Origin: Zelopaecilomyces penicillatus
Lineage: Eukaryota; Ascomycota; Sordariomycetes; Hypocreales; Pseudodiploosporaceae
Reading direction: 5' to 3'
DNA length: 64,000 nt
Assembly (NCBI GenBank): GCA_005765155.1
Contig: VCCP01000007.1
Span: 1,195,501-1,259,500, forward strand
Shown: piece after piece, positions 34,641 to 47,400 of the stretch
Layout: every line of letters begins with the position of its first letter
Position numbering within the stretch: the first letter of the stretch is position 1
Notes under the pieces: model-generated
Databases searched by the model: none
What the model was told of the DNA's origin: nothing
The model's input: only the letters and a program-made list of their open reading frames with translations
Position numbers and translations under genes: made by a program

Positions 34641-35735
34641 GATTGAAAATGCCAATGTCCATCACATCATGATTCTTCCGTGGGCTTCCATAGCCATGAG
34701 CCAGGTGCATGTTTTTGCACGGAAGGATGTAGAGAGCTTGAGAGTGTTGAGATTAGAGTTAGAGCTTGCTTAGGCTTTGTTGTGGCCTGCCTAGGTACCT
34801 TACTTATCGCTATCTTGCCAGGCCCCATCCGAGACATGGCAGGGATGGACAAAAATAGCAGAATATTATTACATACCTACTACTACTTCAAATCACTCCC
34901 CAATTTAACTCTTAGGACAAGCTCCGACGCCAACTCTGCAATACAACGTCTGAAGATAGAATTCTCATCAGCTAAAATGCTACAGAAAAGCTAAGGATTT
35001 ATCATGCACCAAAGAAATTATATATCAGGGATGTGTGCCATTATCATGGGGGCGGTGCATATGAACAACTATTAATAGGACAAAGTCTATTGCGTATCCA
35101 TCTAGCACCTTACCTCCCTCTACCTACTAAGGTAAGGTACTCAATAATATTACCAGGACTACTTTGTACACATACAGGTAAGGCAATCAGATACCTTACT
35201 GAAGGTAGTATAGAGAGTGGGGATGTATAACTGAGCGTGCATGGAGTATTGGTTTGACTACCTGCAAGTAGGCAATTATTAATAATTCAACAATCACTCA
35301 AAGCTTACGTCGTAAGTTTAAAATAAGTCATATGAGAAGCACCATGCGTCTCTCAATTCATTTCCGTACACACTACAGGGTATACATGTTCCCGGTGACT
35401 CAAGCACCTTCTGTCCAACCAGTTCGTACTGTTTATCCGAACAAGTGGCCCTATCCCTGATGCCTCTCCTCTACTTCTGCCTCTTCAGCCAATCCCATAA
35501 ACCAAATCATGAATAGGCATGAAACGCTGCCTTGAAGGACAAAATCAACTTTCTAAACGCCAGCCAATGCGTAAAATAATAATAAAAGATGAGTAAGAGA
35601 AAAGGAAAGTAAAAGACATATACGTGTCAAATATAGTACAAAAACTTAGCAAGAAGGGCATTCATAATGATACAGGCGCCTTCTTCTGGTTACCTATCTA
35701 TATGCGAAAGGGTGTCCATCAATATGTACGTGCGC
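34641..35735. other. Intergenic region rich in ACCTA/TAGGT words
   Basis: 1.1 kb upstream of the WD40 gene and downstream of the Zn2Cys6 gene. It is moderately AT-rich, with repeated CTACCT and GGTAAGGTA words at 35,108-35,185. No coding signal. Confidence 0.45.
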
Positions 35736-38688
35736 TTATGCTAGCGCATAGTAAAGAATATCCATGTCCGCTGGAAGTGAGGATTCAATCGGTTCTGATA
35801 TTTGCCAGCGAGTGTAGGCCTTGTCCTTCGTTTCATCCGAGCTTAGAAGCACACGGTAGCCCTCAACAGGACTTGGAGGGCGAGATCCACGGTCTCGAAT
35901 TCGAGTGAGCTGCTGTAGGCGTTGGTCAATGACTAGTCTGGCACTAGATGAGCTCTCCCAGACGTATGCCATTTTGTCGATAGTTGATTTGGCCACGCGC
36001 ACACTCTCCATGACATCCTCCAAATTCGACATTGGCCCACCCGCGGTGAGGACATCCATAGCCTCTGTAACCGCAATAGCCATGACAAGAGGTGGGGTGT
36101 TTAATAATGTTGGCCGAACTCTCAAAATACGCTCGAGGCTATTGACCATATCCATAATGCTCACTGCGTGTTCCCAGCACTTTTGAGTATGAACCCTCTG
36201 AGTCTCCCGGGTCAGCTGCCCAGGCTCGTGGCGATATCGGTTCAGTTTGATCAAGGCGTGATGGTAGAGCAGATGCATGCTGAGGAATGATCCCACTGTG
36301 CCAGCGAAAGCTGCAGCCTCTAGACTAGAACCGCCAAACATTAAACGTGAGGGCAATGCAGAGTGCCAGTCCTCTAGTCTATTGAAAAGAGCGTTGAGGA
36401 GAAAGCTTTCTCTCTGCATAGAGGTCGGTCGTCGTGACATTCTATAAATTGCAGCCTGACAGTCTGACCAAATGTGAACCATCTCGACTAGGTATCCAGA
36501 TGTCTCCCGTGATGGGTCAGTCAATTTGGAGAAGCTCGATTCATAGGGGTTGAATTTGGGCATCTCATGTTCAATTTGCTTTTCAAAGCTTTGAATATCG
36601 GCAGGAAGTCGAGTGTAGATGTCCTCGGCACTCATCATCGCTGGTCGAGCCGGGAAAAAACCGCCTAGTCGTTCCAACAGAAACAAAGACCAAAATGTCC
36701 GTCTACGTGTCTCAGAATAGCCCGACCTGTTCAGGCCAAGTGGATAAGTTGAGATAGATGCCTCACGTGAGTTATCAAGTTCCAGATTGAGTTGCAGGCA
36801 TGCAGCAGTTGCGGCTGCTGATGAGATAAGTTCATTAGCTTCTCGAAGTCGCGCAGTTGAAATGTAGTAGACGGCAAGAAGTATCCTGCACTGTACCAGC
36901 TGAATACAGTTGGCATGGGTCATCTTTTGTGCGTAATTGGCGACCTGGGCGTACTCAAATGCAATGTGCTTGCTGCTGTCGGAGAGCGCGACGCCAACAG
37001 CAAGCGTGCTATACAGAAGCATCAAGTCCTCTGGTGACTTTCGGTGGACGGAGTTGCCCACCCAAGCCTTGAAGATATCCTCGGGAAGAAATCTGAGTAT
37101 CATGGTGCTGTCGATATGCATAAAAAACTTGGTGAGAGCGGCATTTATGGATTGTGGATCAGAGACGTAAGGATCAGTCCGCCAAGCACGATTGAGGACG
37201 TCATCTGGAATTCGGGGCATCTCGGGAATTGCTGGTCGCTCAATTGGTTGAGCCTTTGAATGCTCCATTGGGTCTGTGAACGGAGTCGAAGGCTCGCCAT
37301 TAGTTACATAGGCCTCGGGCCCAACTTTTAGTCGCTTGTTGGTATTGCTGTACGACATATCTGGTGATGGCTGGGGTCTTTTGGTTTCTGGGGACCCCAT
37401 AGAGCCGTGGGCGCTTCCAGACCGCTGCATATCACTCGTCCGGGGAGGTGCACCCAGTTGACGATTGTCATCCAGCTCGGCAGGAGGAGTTGATGGTGAT
37501 GTATTATGCCCGCCTCTAGGTCTATATCAGCTCATTAGTAAACGCTGCATCTCTAGTCAATACGAGGGGCCTGCTTCTTGTGACTTACGCGTTCTTGAAT
37601 TTACAAATTCGCCCAAACTTTTCGCATTGAACGCAGCGTGGGTAATCCGGATCGCATTTGATCTTTTTCTCCCTGCATGTCACACATGCGATTGCAAGTC
37701 TCTTTCTTGGTTTTCCCGCTTTTGTCACTCCCCAGTGAGCATTAACAGCCTCGCCATCGATGACTGTTTTGCAATGGCTACCATCGTCATAAAAATAGCA
37801 CATTCCTTCACCCGGGACTTCAGCTGCCCTCACGAATCTGGGAAGGAAATGCGTGCCCGTCCAAATTTTCGGCCCAAGACCATCTTTGGATAAAACAACA
37901 TCAGAAACCACGGTGCTTGCTGGTGTTGGTGGTGGGTTAGTAGTTGCGATGAGTGACGGCCTTTGGTCCGAATAGTCGTGGGGTGAATCCTTGGTACCAG
38001 GGAACTGGGGCCTAAATCTTTCTCGGGGAGATCGATATGGTGATTCACGGGACCCAAGAGAGTACTCTTGCCTGCTCACATCCTGCATTGACCACCTGCT
38101 GCTGGTGTCCGAGTCGAAGCGAGAATCCGAGCGGTTATGGCCAATGTCACGGCGTCCTGGTGAATGAGATCCGGTGAAGGGTGGCGCCAAGATGTGAGAG
38201 GGTTGTCTCTCGGAATCAAACTTAATGTCGTAAGTGCTTCTAGGCTGAGATGATGGAGGTGAGCCGGCCCTAGGAAAGTACGAGCCAGAGCTGCTTCCAG
38301 CAGAGGAGAGTCGTGGGCGGTCCAAGGGGGAGTGGGATAGATATGGACCAGCGCGTTCCAAATGAGGTGAGCTAAGCGGTCGCACTGCCGGAGGTCCAAA
38401 TAAGCTGCTCAACGAAGGCAGCTGTTGTCGTGGTGCGGCATGTCCAGTTGACTCTGGTTGACCTTTGGCGACTTCCACGTTGGTTTCGGTGGACATTTCG
38501 GTGTTCGGGGTTTTGTCATAACTCGACATGGAGAGAACAGTGTGTGGAGCGCGAAGGCCCCAGGCCGCTTGATCTGTAGAGGGAGACGACCTGGACGAGA
38601 ATGAAGTTGCGCTTGGACTCACCAACTCAGGCGGAGTATCTGGCAAGACCATGCGTTGAAGGGAATCTAGAGCAGGTAATCCACCCAT
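35736..38688 (-). CDS. Zn2Cys6 transcription factor with internal zinc cluster
   Basis: Two exons (37589-38688, 35736-37521) join at a 67-nt intron that begins GTAAGT, immediately after the zinc cluster, to give 961 residues. Residues 1-270 are Ser/Pro/Arg-rich and disordered. A conserved box follows: GTHFLPRFVRAAEVPGEG, then CYFYDDGSHCKTVIDGEAVN and GVTKAGKPRKRLAIAC. The binuclear cluster uses Cys335, 338, 345, 352, 355 and 362 with regular spacing (C-x2-C-x6-C-x6-C-x2-C-x6-C) and REKKIK basic residues. A second polar linker contains NKRLK. The fungal transcription-factor middle homology region runs from about residue 465 to 880 (YSETRRRTFWSLFLLERL). Placement of the cluster in the middle of the protein is uncommon. 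Its DNA target and biological role cannot be told from the sequence. The long upstream desert suggests complex control. Confidence 0.92.
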
Positions 38689-40080
38689 TGAGAGAGATAG
38701 GTGATGTTATGTGGAAGGCAGCCGTGAGTAGGGCAGCATGCCCATGGGGCCGAGTGCCTACAGTTAGGGACGTCCAACGTTGATGTTATCGAAACCGTGA
38801 CTCCAGCGCCAACGATGAGAACGGCGCGATAATGAGGTTGGCGAAAGGTAATGAGAATGAATGAGTCGCTCGAGAATATGCTTGGCTATGTGTCTATTTC
38901 CGTCTCGTCTTTGTTGAGTGTCGTCCACAGTCTACGGTCCGTTGCTTGATAACGCCGACAACATCAATATACCGGAAGAAGATGCAAGATGGAGAGCAAG
39001 AAGAAGAACGACAACAAGAGCAAAACTGAAGGCATGTACCGAAATCTTGTTCGAGGTCGGCCTTCTTGGTAGCACAGCACGTAGTAACAGAATCCGGGGT
39101 GAAGATGGGGAAGATGTGGGTGGGTGACGACGGAGAAGGAGGGTATGAGTGGCTTTTGAGATTTCAGATTTGAGCCGCGACGGGATGGGGGGTGGAGCGA
39201 AGGAACGTGCAAGAGAACCAGATGAACGAACTAACAGGGTTGGCCGAGTCCACTGAATGGAACAAGATAGACGCATGGCCGGAGCTGGCCCAAACGAGAC
39301 CAACAAGGGCAGTTACCGGTGGGCTGGACTCGGCGTGGCACGCTCATACACTTCGCCTGGACCGGTCCTCGTACGAGTAGGTACGGTACATTGCCTGAGC
39401 ATGGCTAAGCACCAACACCTGGAGGGACTGGTAAGACTGCTAGACCCAACCAAAAAGTGGCCACAGTGGACTGTTCGATAGATAAATAGCTTGGCTGTGC
39501 GAATGCCGTCGGGTCAGAAGGCAACCCGTTTGTGCCCACCTGCCTGCCTGCCCACGCGTGTTGAGCCCACATCTGGGACCTCCTCCCGTGCCCAGAAGTC
39601 GACGACAACATGTGGTGGACTGCGGCAGATTGCGTTAGACTGCGGTAGCCTCTGTGGTACGGATAAGACCCCAGTGAGTCCCAGTGAGCCCCAGTTGCAG
39701 CTGCATCATGATGCCCATGAGGGATGACTTGCGGGCACTAGCAGCCCAGTAGAGCGTTTAGAAGATGGTGGCTGTCGGCAGCGACGGCATGACAGGTATT
39801 CTGCTGAAAAGGTATGGCGCACTAGTGGCACTGGTGCCAACGGCTCTCGCTCGGCGCCATCTGAAGACAGCGTGGCTCTGGCGTACACGCAGATGTGGTT
39901 AGGAGGAGCGTCGCTCCAGAGCCGATGCGCGCGTGTTGACAGAAGCTTTCCACTCGCTGCTGCTGCTACCTGGATCGAGTTTGACGAAGGGGAGGGGGGG
40001 TTGGTTGCAGGGCACGCACAAGAATACGGTATGCGGTATGTCTGCGGTAGGTATGCCTGGATGGAGCTTGGAGGCGACAT
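38689..40080. promoter_or_regulatory. Proximal upstream region of the Zn2Cys6 gene
   Basis: About 1.4 kb directly upstream of the regulator. On the minus strand 38,932-39,306 is a 124-codon frame that could be an upstream open reading frame in a long leader, or chance. Pyrimidine-rich leader sequence (on the minus strand) spans 38,990-39,180. No other coding evidence. Confidence 0.4.
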
Positions 40081-40185
40081 GGATGGTGAATAGGCGGATG
40101 GTGGATGGATCATGGATGGATCAAATGGCTCATGGATGGCTCATGGATGGATGGTGGTGGTGTGGTGGTGTTGATGGATGATGGT
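40081..40185 (+). repeat. Imperfect ATGGATGG/TGGTGG tandem repeat
   Basis: About 100 bp built from GGATGG, CATGGATGG and TGGTGG units. Confidence 0.85.
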
Positions 40186-40513
40186 GGCTGACCAGCCATG
40201 CCCGTGGGGCGGCGTGGTTCGTGCAGAACACACCCACACAATTGAATCAGAAGGTCGGCACACCCACAAGAAGCAAAATACACGCCCTACTGAAGGAGGG
40301 TGTGAAACGAGCCACAGACCAGCTGTCGAAGCAGTTGTATCAGCACCCTCTCTAATTAACTTACCTACTCATATAGTTTCCGTGTTTGCTGCTAGCTTTC
40401 CGAAATATCTGGCTCCCTAGGTGTCTTGTCTTTGTCTCATCAGATCCTAAGCTTGTGTTCGAAGATGGCGATGGGTTGGACCTACTATGTAATAGGTAAG
40501 TAAATACGAAACG

Positions 40514-40535
40514 AAAAAAAAAAAAAAAAAAAAAA
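40514..40535 (+). repeat. Poly-A tract (22 A)
   Basis: An uninterrupted run of 22 A. Length is likely variable between isolates or uncertain in the assembly. Confidence 0.9.
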
Positions 40536-43500
40536 GAAGCGATGGGAGAGCATCTTACATCGGGCGCCTGTAAGATAATTAATGGGCGTTGCGATGAGTA
40601 ATGACCCAGCAATGTCTTTTTAGCCAGATAGACGGGTGCCACAGATTGTGTGGCGTCCTGGAAGGCTATCTCCCTAACTGGACCTGGAAGTACCACTTGT
40701 TCATGCCTTGAATCCCAACGCCTTTCGACATCGCGCGACTTGGCAGTTGCGGGATGGGACCAAAAAGCGGAAAACGCAGGGGAAGCATGTGATTGCATGA
40801 GAGAGGGACATGGCAACAATGTTGACAATGATGAGAGGATTGTTCTTTGGGTCATTGTATCTGAATGTACGAAATATGCCTTGTGCACGTTGGTACAGAG
40901 GACGCAGCTGAGATGCGATGGCTATAATAAGATAATACCTGTTACTCCGTGCTGCACCCAAGCATTCACTAGTGTCTACATGCAACTTTACCTGTTGGCT
41001 AGGCCAATACTGAGACGGTGGAAAAATACTCCGTTCGCATGCATAAATACACACCTGGCGTCACTACAAAGACACCTTTGTCTGCTCTGTACGAATACCG
41101 AGCTCCCGCCCACAATAGCTGCGCAATGACAGGCTTTTATGGGTGCAACGGCAATAGAGGGTCCTTTTCTTCACTAGTATTGCGCAACAGTTCAGCCCGG
41201 CAGCCACACGGCAGGCAAACAAAAAAAAAGAAGAAAATATCTTAAGAGGGGGCGACGAATTGCTGTCTCAAATCTTTCAACGGTTGGAACGTGGCGGGAT
41301 TACGAGTTCCTTGCAATCCCGTCACCTCCGAAACCCTTGCCAGCCTGGATGGCTCCCTGTGCTTGTACGAACAGGAAAACAACAGCCTCGCAACGATGGA
41401 CAATGGATGGATGGGGTGAATGTTGCGACAGATTAAACAACCAGAAGTTCAGCGCCTACTATAGGCGTCATACTCTACTCATACAGCGTTGCAAGCAGGT
41501 CGGTAGGTAGGTGTTAGGACTCCCTGTAATGTGGCCTGCTTGTTGGCGCCTTTGCTGGCTCCTCCCTGTTGGCCCCTCCGTTGGCTTGTTAGTCGGTTGT
41601 TGGTCGGTACCTGCGCTGTTGGTGTGTAATGATGATATTCAAAAGTACCTCTCACTTACCTGCCCGTCTTGACTGCTCTTGACGTCCTGAGGTCATGGCT
41701 GCAGGGATTGCGGCCTTGGCCACGAGTCCGTGGTGACCTTGGTGCAAGGGCATGCAGCAGGGTGTTCGGCGCACTAGTGAAGATGGGCTCGGCAAGCCTT
41801 CCGGCGGTCTTCTGCGGTTATTCTTGGAACACCAGCCTTGGACTCCTCTGGGCTACACCACATTAGACATCTACTGTACACACGCCTTGTCCACTCGCAT
41901 ACACTGGCCTGCATTGTGACGGTACGCTGTTACAGTACCCTGTCTCCATCCTCCAACCGTAACAGATGGCAAGCGAGCTGGGTGGTTCATCAAAGAAGGC
42001 ACGACTTGCCTGATGAGATTCCCTGGGTGTCATCGCCAATGGTACTCTCCTGGTACGGCAAGTCCATTGTGAGGTATAGTACGAGAAGGCAGTCTCAGCC
42101 CCAGGGCTCCTACTTCATTCATGTTCTAGGCAACTGCAGCCTCGTACATTCAGGTACTGCAGGACTCCTGCTCCAGCCAGATGGCAAGGGAAATGGCGCG
42201 ATGTTGGCAATGACCTGCCTTGGTAACCTTTCCTACCTGTCTGTCTCCTGACACTTTAACTACAGGTCAGGTATTCTACTCCCAAAGTCAACTAACCAAG
42301 GTACCTACTCAATGCCTTTGCCAACTCCAATAATCCGTACAAACTCGGTCAAGTCCAGGAACCGGTTGATTTGACAGCTGATAGTCTAAGCCACAACCAA
42401 GCCAGCAGCAGCTCGCTTTGTATCCAAATGAAGCCCAGGGCCTGCACTGATGCGATGTAATACGCACCAACACACCACAACGACGACCCACCAACGGACC
42501 GCTACCTCGTGGCCGTGAAATTACAGATCTATGCCGGCGCATGCCTGCCCCATGCCCCGTATGAATTAAATGCAAATATTGAGCTCGGTGTTCTCGAGCC
42601 TCATCTCCTCTACAAAGATTTTCCCCGCCTACGTCAGCTATTATACAACTTCTGCTCATATAGCCACAGCCAGGGACCAGTTGGGGCGTGTCTCCATCCT
42701 GACAAGTTACAGTACTCCGTACCATGTTGCACAACCCTACAGGTAGCGCCCTGTGCTGAAGGTTAAGCAGCCTGGCAACCACCTTTTCCCCGAGTGTAGC
42801 GCCAGGGCCCTGTGATTGAATGGGGGGCCCCACCAAAGCGAATAGTCTGGAAGAAGCGAAAGCAGCCAGCCCTGGTCGAAAGGTTCCAGCAACACCAACG
42901 CCAAGAGAGAACGAGCAGGTCGGCAATCCAGCCAAAGATTCAGTGTGGCCTGTGCCCACCACCGCAGCAACCCATCCTCCCAAGGATCAATCCTGGGTAT
43001 TATCAACTGGTAAGATATTAATAAGGCCTAAACTCGATAGCACAGTTTTGACGCCAACAGGCTACCGAATTGAGCGAGATGCATCGAACTACCTATGTCC
43101 GTATCCACACAAATTTCGCCTCTACTCGACCATTCGGTGATACACTCCTTAATCTGTCCACATTTTGAATCGCTTGCTGTATTTGCATCAAGGCGTGCCT
43201 GGAAACATATGATTGCAGCAACCAAACAGGTCCCCTGTTGTGGCTGGCCGCCCTTAGAGCCTGGGGCGAAAGTCTAAAGAGATTGATCAAGTCCCGGCTC
43301 GAAACATTTGGTTCCAAGTCTACTAGAACATTCACTCATGAATGTATCCAGAGGTACTTCGTATAGATATTCGATTCGATGATGTCTTGTCCCGCTCAGC
43401 GTTGTGTTTCCAGTTTTCGCATGGACTGTCTCAGGCGTCATTGTTAGACCTTCCTCTACTAGGTATTGTAAGGTGGAAGAGGGGCATTCGCCTGTATGTC

Positions 43501-44263
43501 ACTGCATTTTCATACCCCATACAAAGTGGACTTAGCTAGAACACGTCCATTATTGGTTGGTAAGAACAAGCGTTGATGGGTTTTCTACCTCATGACTCGG
43601 GGTTTGTGGCGACGACCGGTGCCCAGTTTTATTGTCCAGAATGTCAAATGCAAATGGGACGAATACCACCACTCTGGCAACCGTTTCTATTTGGATGATC
43701 GAGACTCTAACTGTCACCGAGTCGTGGTGTGCTGATTAGCACACCACCTCAGCTATGGGAGGCTTCGGGAAAACTCTGCAGTGACCACCCATGTGCTGTG
43801 TGAGAAACCCCGTCGAGAGTATGAGCCGTTAGTTGGTGGCTGCCTGCCGGAGACAAACATCCTCTGCCCGAAACACAAGAAGATTCAGATACCGAGCAGC
43901 AGTGGGGTTGGTTCGATGGCCCTCGGTACTGGTTAGTGATACTAATACCCGTACTTTCGACTTACAGTAAGGCATTATCAACGGGCGCATGAAATACCGG
44001 CCACATAATAATCATAACCGTGCGAACAATTACTAGACACGCCTCTCGGCCAAGTGCAAATATTGGGACTCTCCGCCATCTGCTGCACACTAATATATCA
44101 TCATCATAGCCTACCTTGGCACCTGGGTGAAAGTCATCTTCATACGCGTATAGATAATGTACCCATACGGCATGTGGCGGATGAAAGTTGGGACCACCTC
44201 CCACAAACCGGGGTTTGGCTGGGTCCCTGCGTCATCCCTCAGTCACATTATTAGTGCAGCATA

Positions 44264-44280
44264 GAAGCTTTCAAAGCTTC
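44264..44280. repeat. Perfect 8-bp inverted repeat
   Basis: GAAGCTTT, one base, AAAGCTTC: a perfect palindrome with a single central base. It may be a binding site or chance. Confidence 0.6.
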
Positions 44281-44416
44281 TTGCAGTAGAAGTCCCTGCT
44301 TCCGATAGAGCCTTGATGATATTAACAGACACTTCTTCCATGCTGAACAACATTGAATCAATGACAATTGGTTTTCGAAAAATTTCTGCAGGCACATTAT
44401 GGAGAAGGCTCAGTTG

Positions 44417-44442
44417 ATTTTACTTTATTTTATTTTATTTTA
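44417..44442 (+). repeat. (TTTTA)n microsatellite
   Basis: Four near-perfect TTTTA units. Confidence 0.85.
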
Positions 44443-47400
44443 TGTTAAAAGCAAGGGTGCGAAGCAGATGCCATGCTTTCTTTTCCTGCATACTGCAACG
44501 GCACATCAATACACCCTCAAGTTTTTTTTGGCTTAGTAGTTGTCAACCCATTTACAACACACAAGGAAGTTCTCACAGAGCATTTCACACGCAGCTCTGA
44601 CGCCCATGCCTCGAACACAAGAGTTGGAATTGATTATGAGCGATGTGTACCAAACAAACATTCTCGCGGAGTGACTTCTGACGTCTCCATTGGTTCGCCG
44701 AGGATGTCACTTACAAAAAAGAAAAACGTACCCGCAGTTCCATTGGTGGGTCGGTCAGCGCCACACTCGAATGGCGGAAATGTTGCGCTGCGAACACGCT
44801 TCTACCTTCATACAAGCAGGCGTATAACGAGCGCCCAGCCCAGATATCATCAATTGCCTTTCTTGATGGCGATATGCGCATGTGTCCACTATTATATTGC
44901 CTACTACGTATTCATTACCATTGCAGCGCTTGATGAAAACCTGTTGGTTCTTTGAATCTCATGTACATTACAGCCTATCCCACCCCAGCGTGCACTGGAC
45001 TGTCGGTTTGCCCGTAAGGTCCGCGGTTTGGCGTGGATCCCCCGGCCTCCATTGCCTAATTAAGCATCATCTCCGGCCCAGCTGTGCACATTTGAACTCC
45101 GTATGTTGCACTAATTACCGGCACACACCCATTTGATTGGGCTGAAAGGTTGGGGGAGGCTCGGCAGAGTTTCTTCGATGTGTGTTCTGCACCGCAATCT
45201 CCCATTTTCCGCTCTCCACATCCACAACAAGAGCTGGACGTTACGCTTCTGCCCGTCCAACTGTGAGACATCGCTAGGCCGAAGGATACTCTTTTGGGGG
45301 TGCTTGTTCGTACCTGGTCCTGGGCCACATTTCCTGCTCGGCGAAATAAATATTCTGGCGATGATGGAACCAACAACACCCTACTGCGGAGACATCTATT
45401 TCCAGGTTGTGCAGAGAGACTTATTACTGCTGTCTTGACTCGACTTCGGTGGCATTATAGTCAAACTAGTTTGCATCGAGGCCTTTTTCCCGAGTGCCAC
45501 TGCGGAGTGTACAGTTGACCATTTTTGCTAATAGGCGCCCCGGATTTTTTGGCCTCCCACCAGGTGCATCGCAGTACCAAGGCTCGCTCGCACGGCCGAT
45601 GTTACGAGCTAATCTGTGAGAATATGTGGTCTGCCACCACAAATGCCGGGGGCGCACCACTTTCACTCTAAGAGGGCATGAGTGATAAAGAGTATGCTTG
45701 CAAATCATACTTTGCTTCATGCCTACATTTGCATGCTCGAATGTGAGTATGTATGTCTGCAGTCTGCCTACAAATACGCCTATTGGTCAAATCACACCCA
45801 AATGCTATTTTTAGGCAGGTCGGAGCGATCAATATGTAAGCAATATTGACAGTGGGACGCAACTGAACCCAACCCCAACTCGTTGCTCATAGTACATCAC
45901 ATAATGACAAGTGTGCTGTACTGTACGTACTGTCGTTGTCCTGTACCTGTACATTACGGATACAATAGGTGTGCAGGCCACGCGCCAAGGGTGCATCTCG
46001 TCTGCCGGGGATCGCCGGAACGGTGTAACGTGGGTTTTCCGCTCGGCATACAGGGGTTCGGCTGTTGTGAAAATTTACAGCAAGGGTGTTTGGGATACGG
46101 AGACCACGTCGTACGAGAACCGTCTAGGTAAACGGCGTTGGCTAAATGACGCCGAGCCGTAGCTGCAGCCTGCAGGGTGCTGTGAACTTTCGTAGTCCAC
46201 TGTACTCCGTACTTTATCTTGAGGCGACTTCGGTCCCGACGGGCTCAAGCCATCGATTGTGGCAGGCAGGGCGTACACGCCTAGATATAGTGAGAGAAAC
46301 TTGGGGCGCAAATCTCGCACCGCAGCCAGTAAGCGCTGTCCGTTAAACATCAGGCTGGGAGATCGCTCCAATGCAGCCACCGTTTGACCAATTTTTTGAC
46401 AGTTTCACCAAACGCCATTTTGGTTCGCGTTCTTATACGTCTACCCCATCATGGCCGTCAGCGGCGAAATAAGCCAAAATTCTCAGCGGTGATCGGCTCG
46501 GAACTCGCACTTTCTCACTCAATCCCTCATCTACCGAAGGTACCACACCTTTGTAGTGCGAGAACTTTTGCCGAGAAATTCGCATTCATGACGAAGGATG
46601 TTGCATCCTCCTAGGCAATAAAACATCCCAATCTTAAAAGGGAACACGTTGGCTGTCCAAAAGGTTAAACAGCCAACACTTCGGCTGCCAGCAACCGATA
46701 GGCCCGAGCGTGTTTCACATTGCTGAGGCAAGAACAAGGTGATGGATGAACTTAACGGCTCACAATTGGAACTATTGTAATGGTCATCATTAAGGACTCC
46801 TCTGGCGCCCTCGAACCAACCAGGACTGGTATTGAACATCGCCATGGGGTAGGCATGGCTATGCCCGGTATTCGGCCTGATGCAAAACCCATGAGATACC
46901 TGTACTCGGCATTTTGCAACCTCGTTATTGATACCGTGCAGGCTATCTCGAAAATCTGGATGATCAAAATATTTGAACTTGACTCAGCAGTTCCATCGTT
47001 TGCAACAACCATGGGTAATATCAATAAATCCATCTGATGAAATTTCGCGTGCTTATCATATTGTAAATACGCAATGTGGATTGGTATGGCAATGCATACA
47101 CACATTCAGTACGTCTTCAGGGTAGTGGCCAACCGTTTTTTTTTTTTTTGAAGATACTACAGCTTCTCCTGTATGGAGTGCCAAAGTTTTGTTTGTTCAC
47201 CAATTACTGGTTTCCATTGTTGATGATCATTATATTTGCAGTACTTGTATCCCTTGATATATGTAGGCTCCGTCGCTATTTAGACAGGGTTAAAGCCTAT
47301 ATGAGCAAGAGTCTTGCTAGAGGGGAATGTGAAGTACAGTTTGTATTTGAGTCGTACGTGCAATGCAGCTCGTCGGTAGGTTCAACGTGCTTCGTCAACC

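Noticed and set aside
40361..40888. 175-codon minus frame including a poly-Phe run
   Set aside because: The Phe run is just the 22-A tract translated on the other strand; nothing else supports coding.
42309..42983. 224-codon minus frame in the desert
   Set aside because: No domain, signal peptide or membrane pattern; Gly/Arg/Cys/Ser bias typical of chance frames in GC-rich DNA, and overlapping frames exist on both strands.
44473..44955. 160-codon + frame
   Set aside because: No recognisable motif and no coherent neighbours; not convincing as a gene without transcript data.
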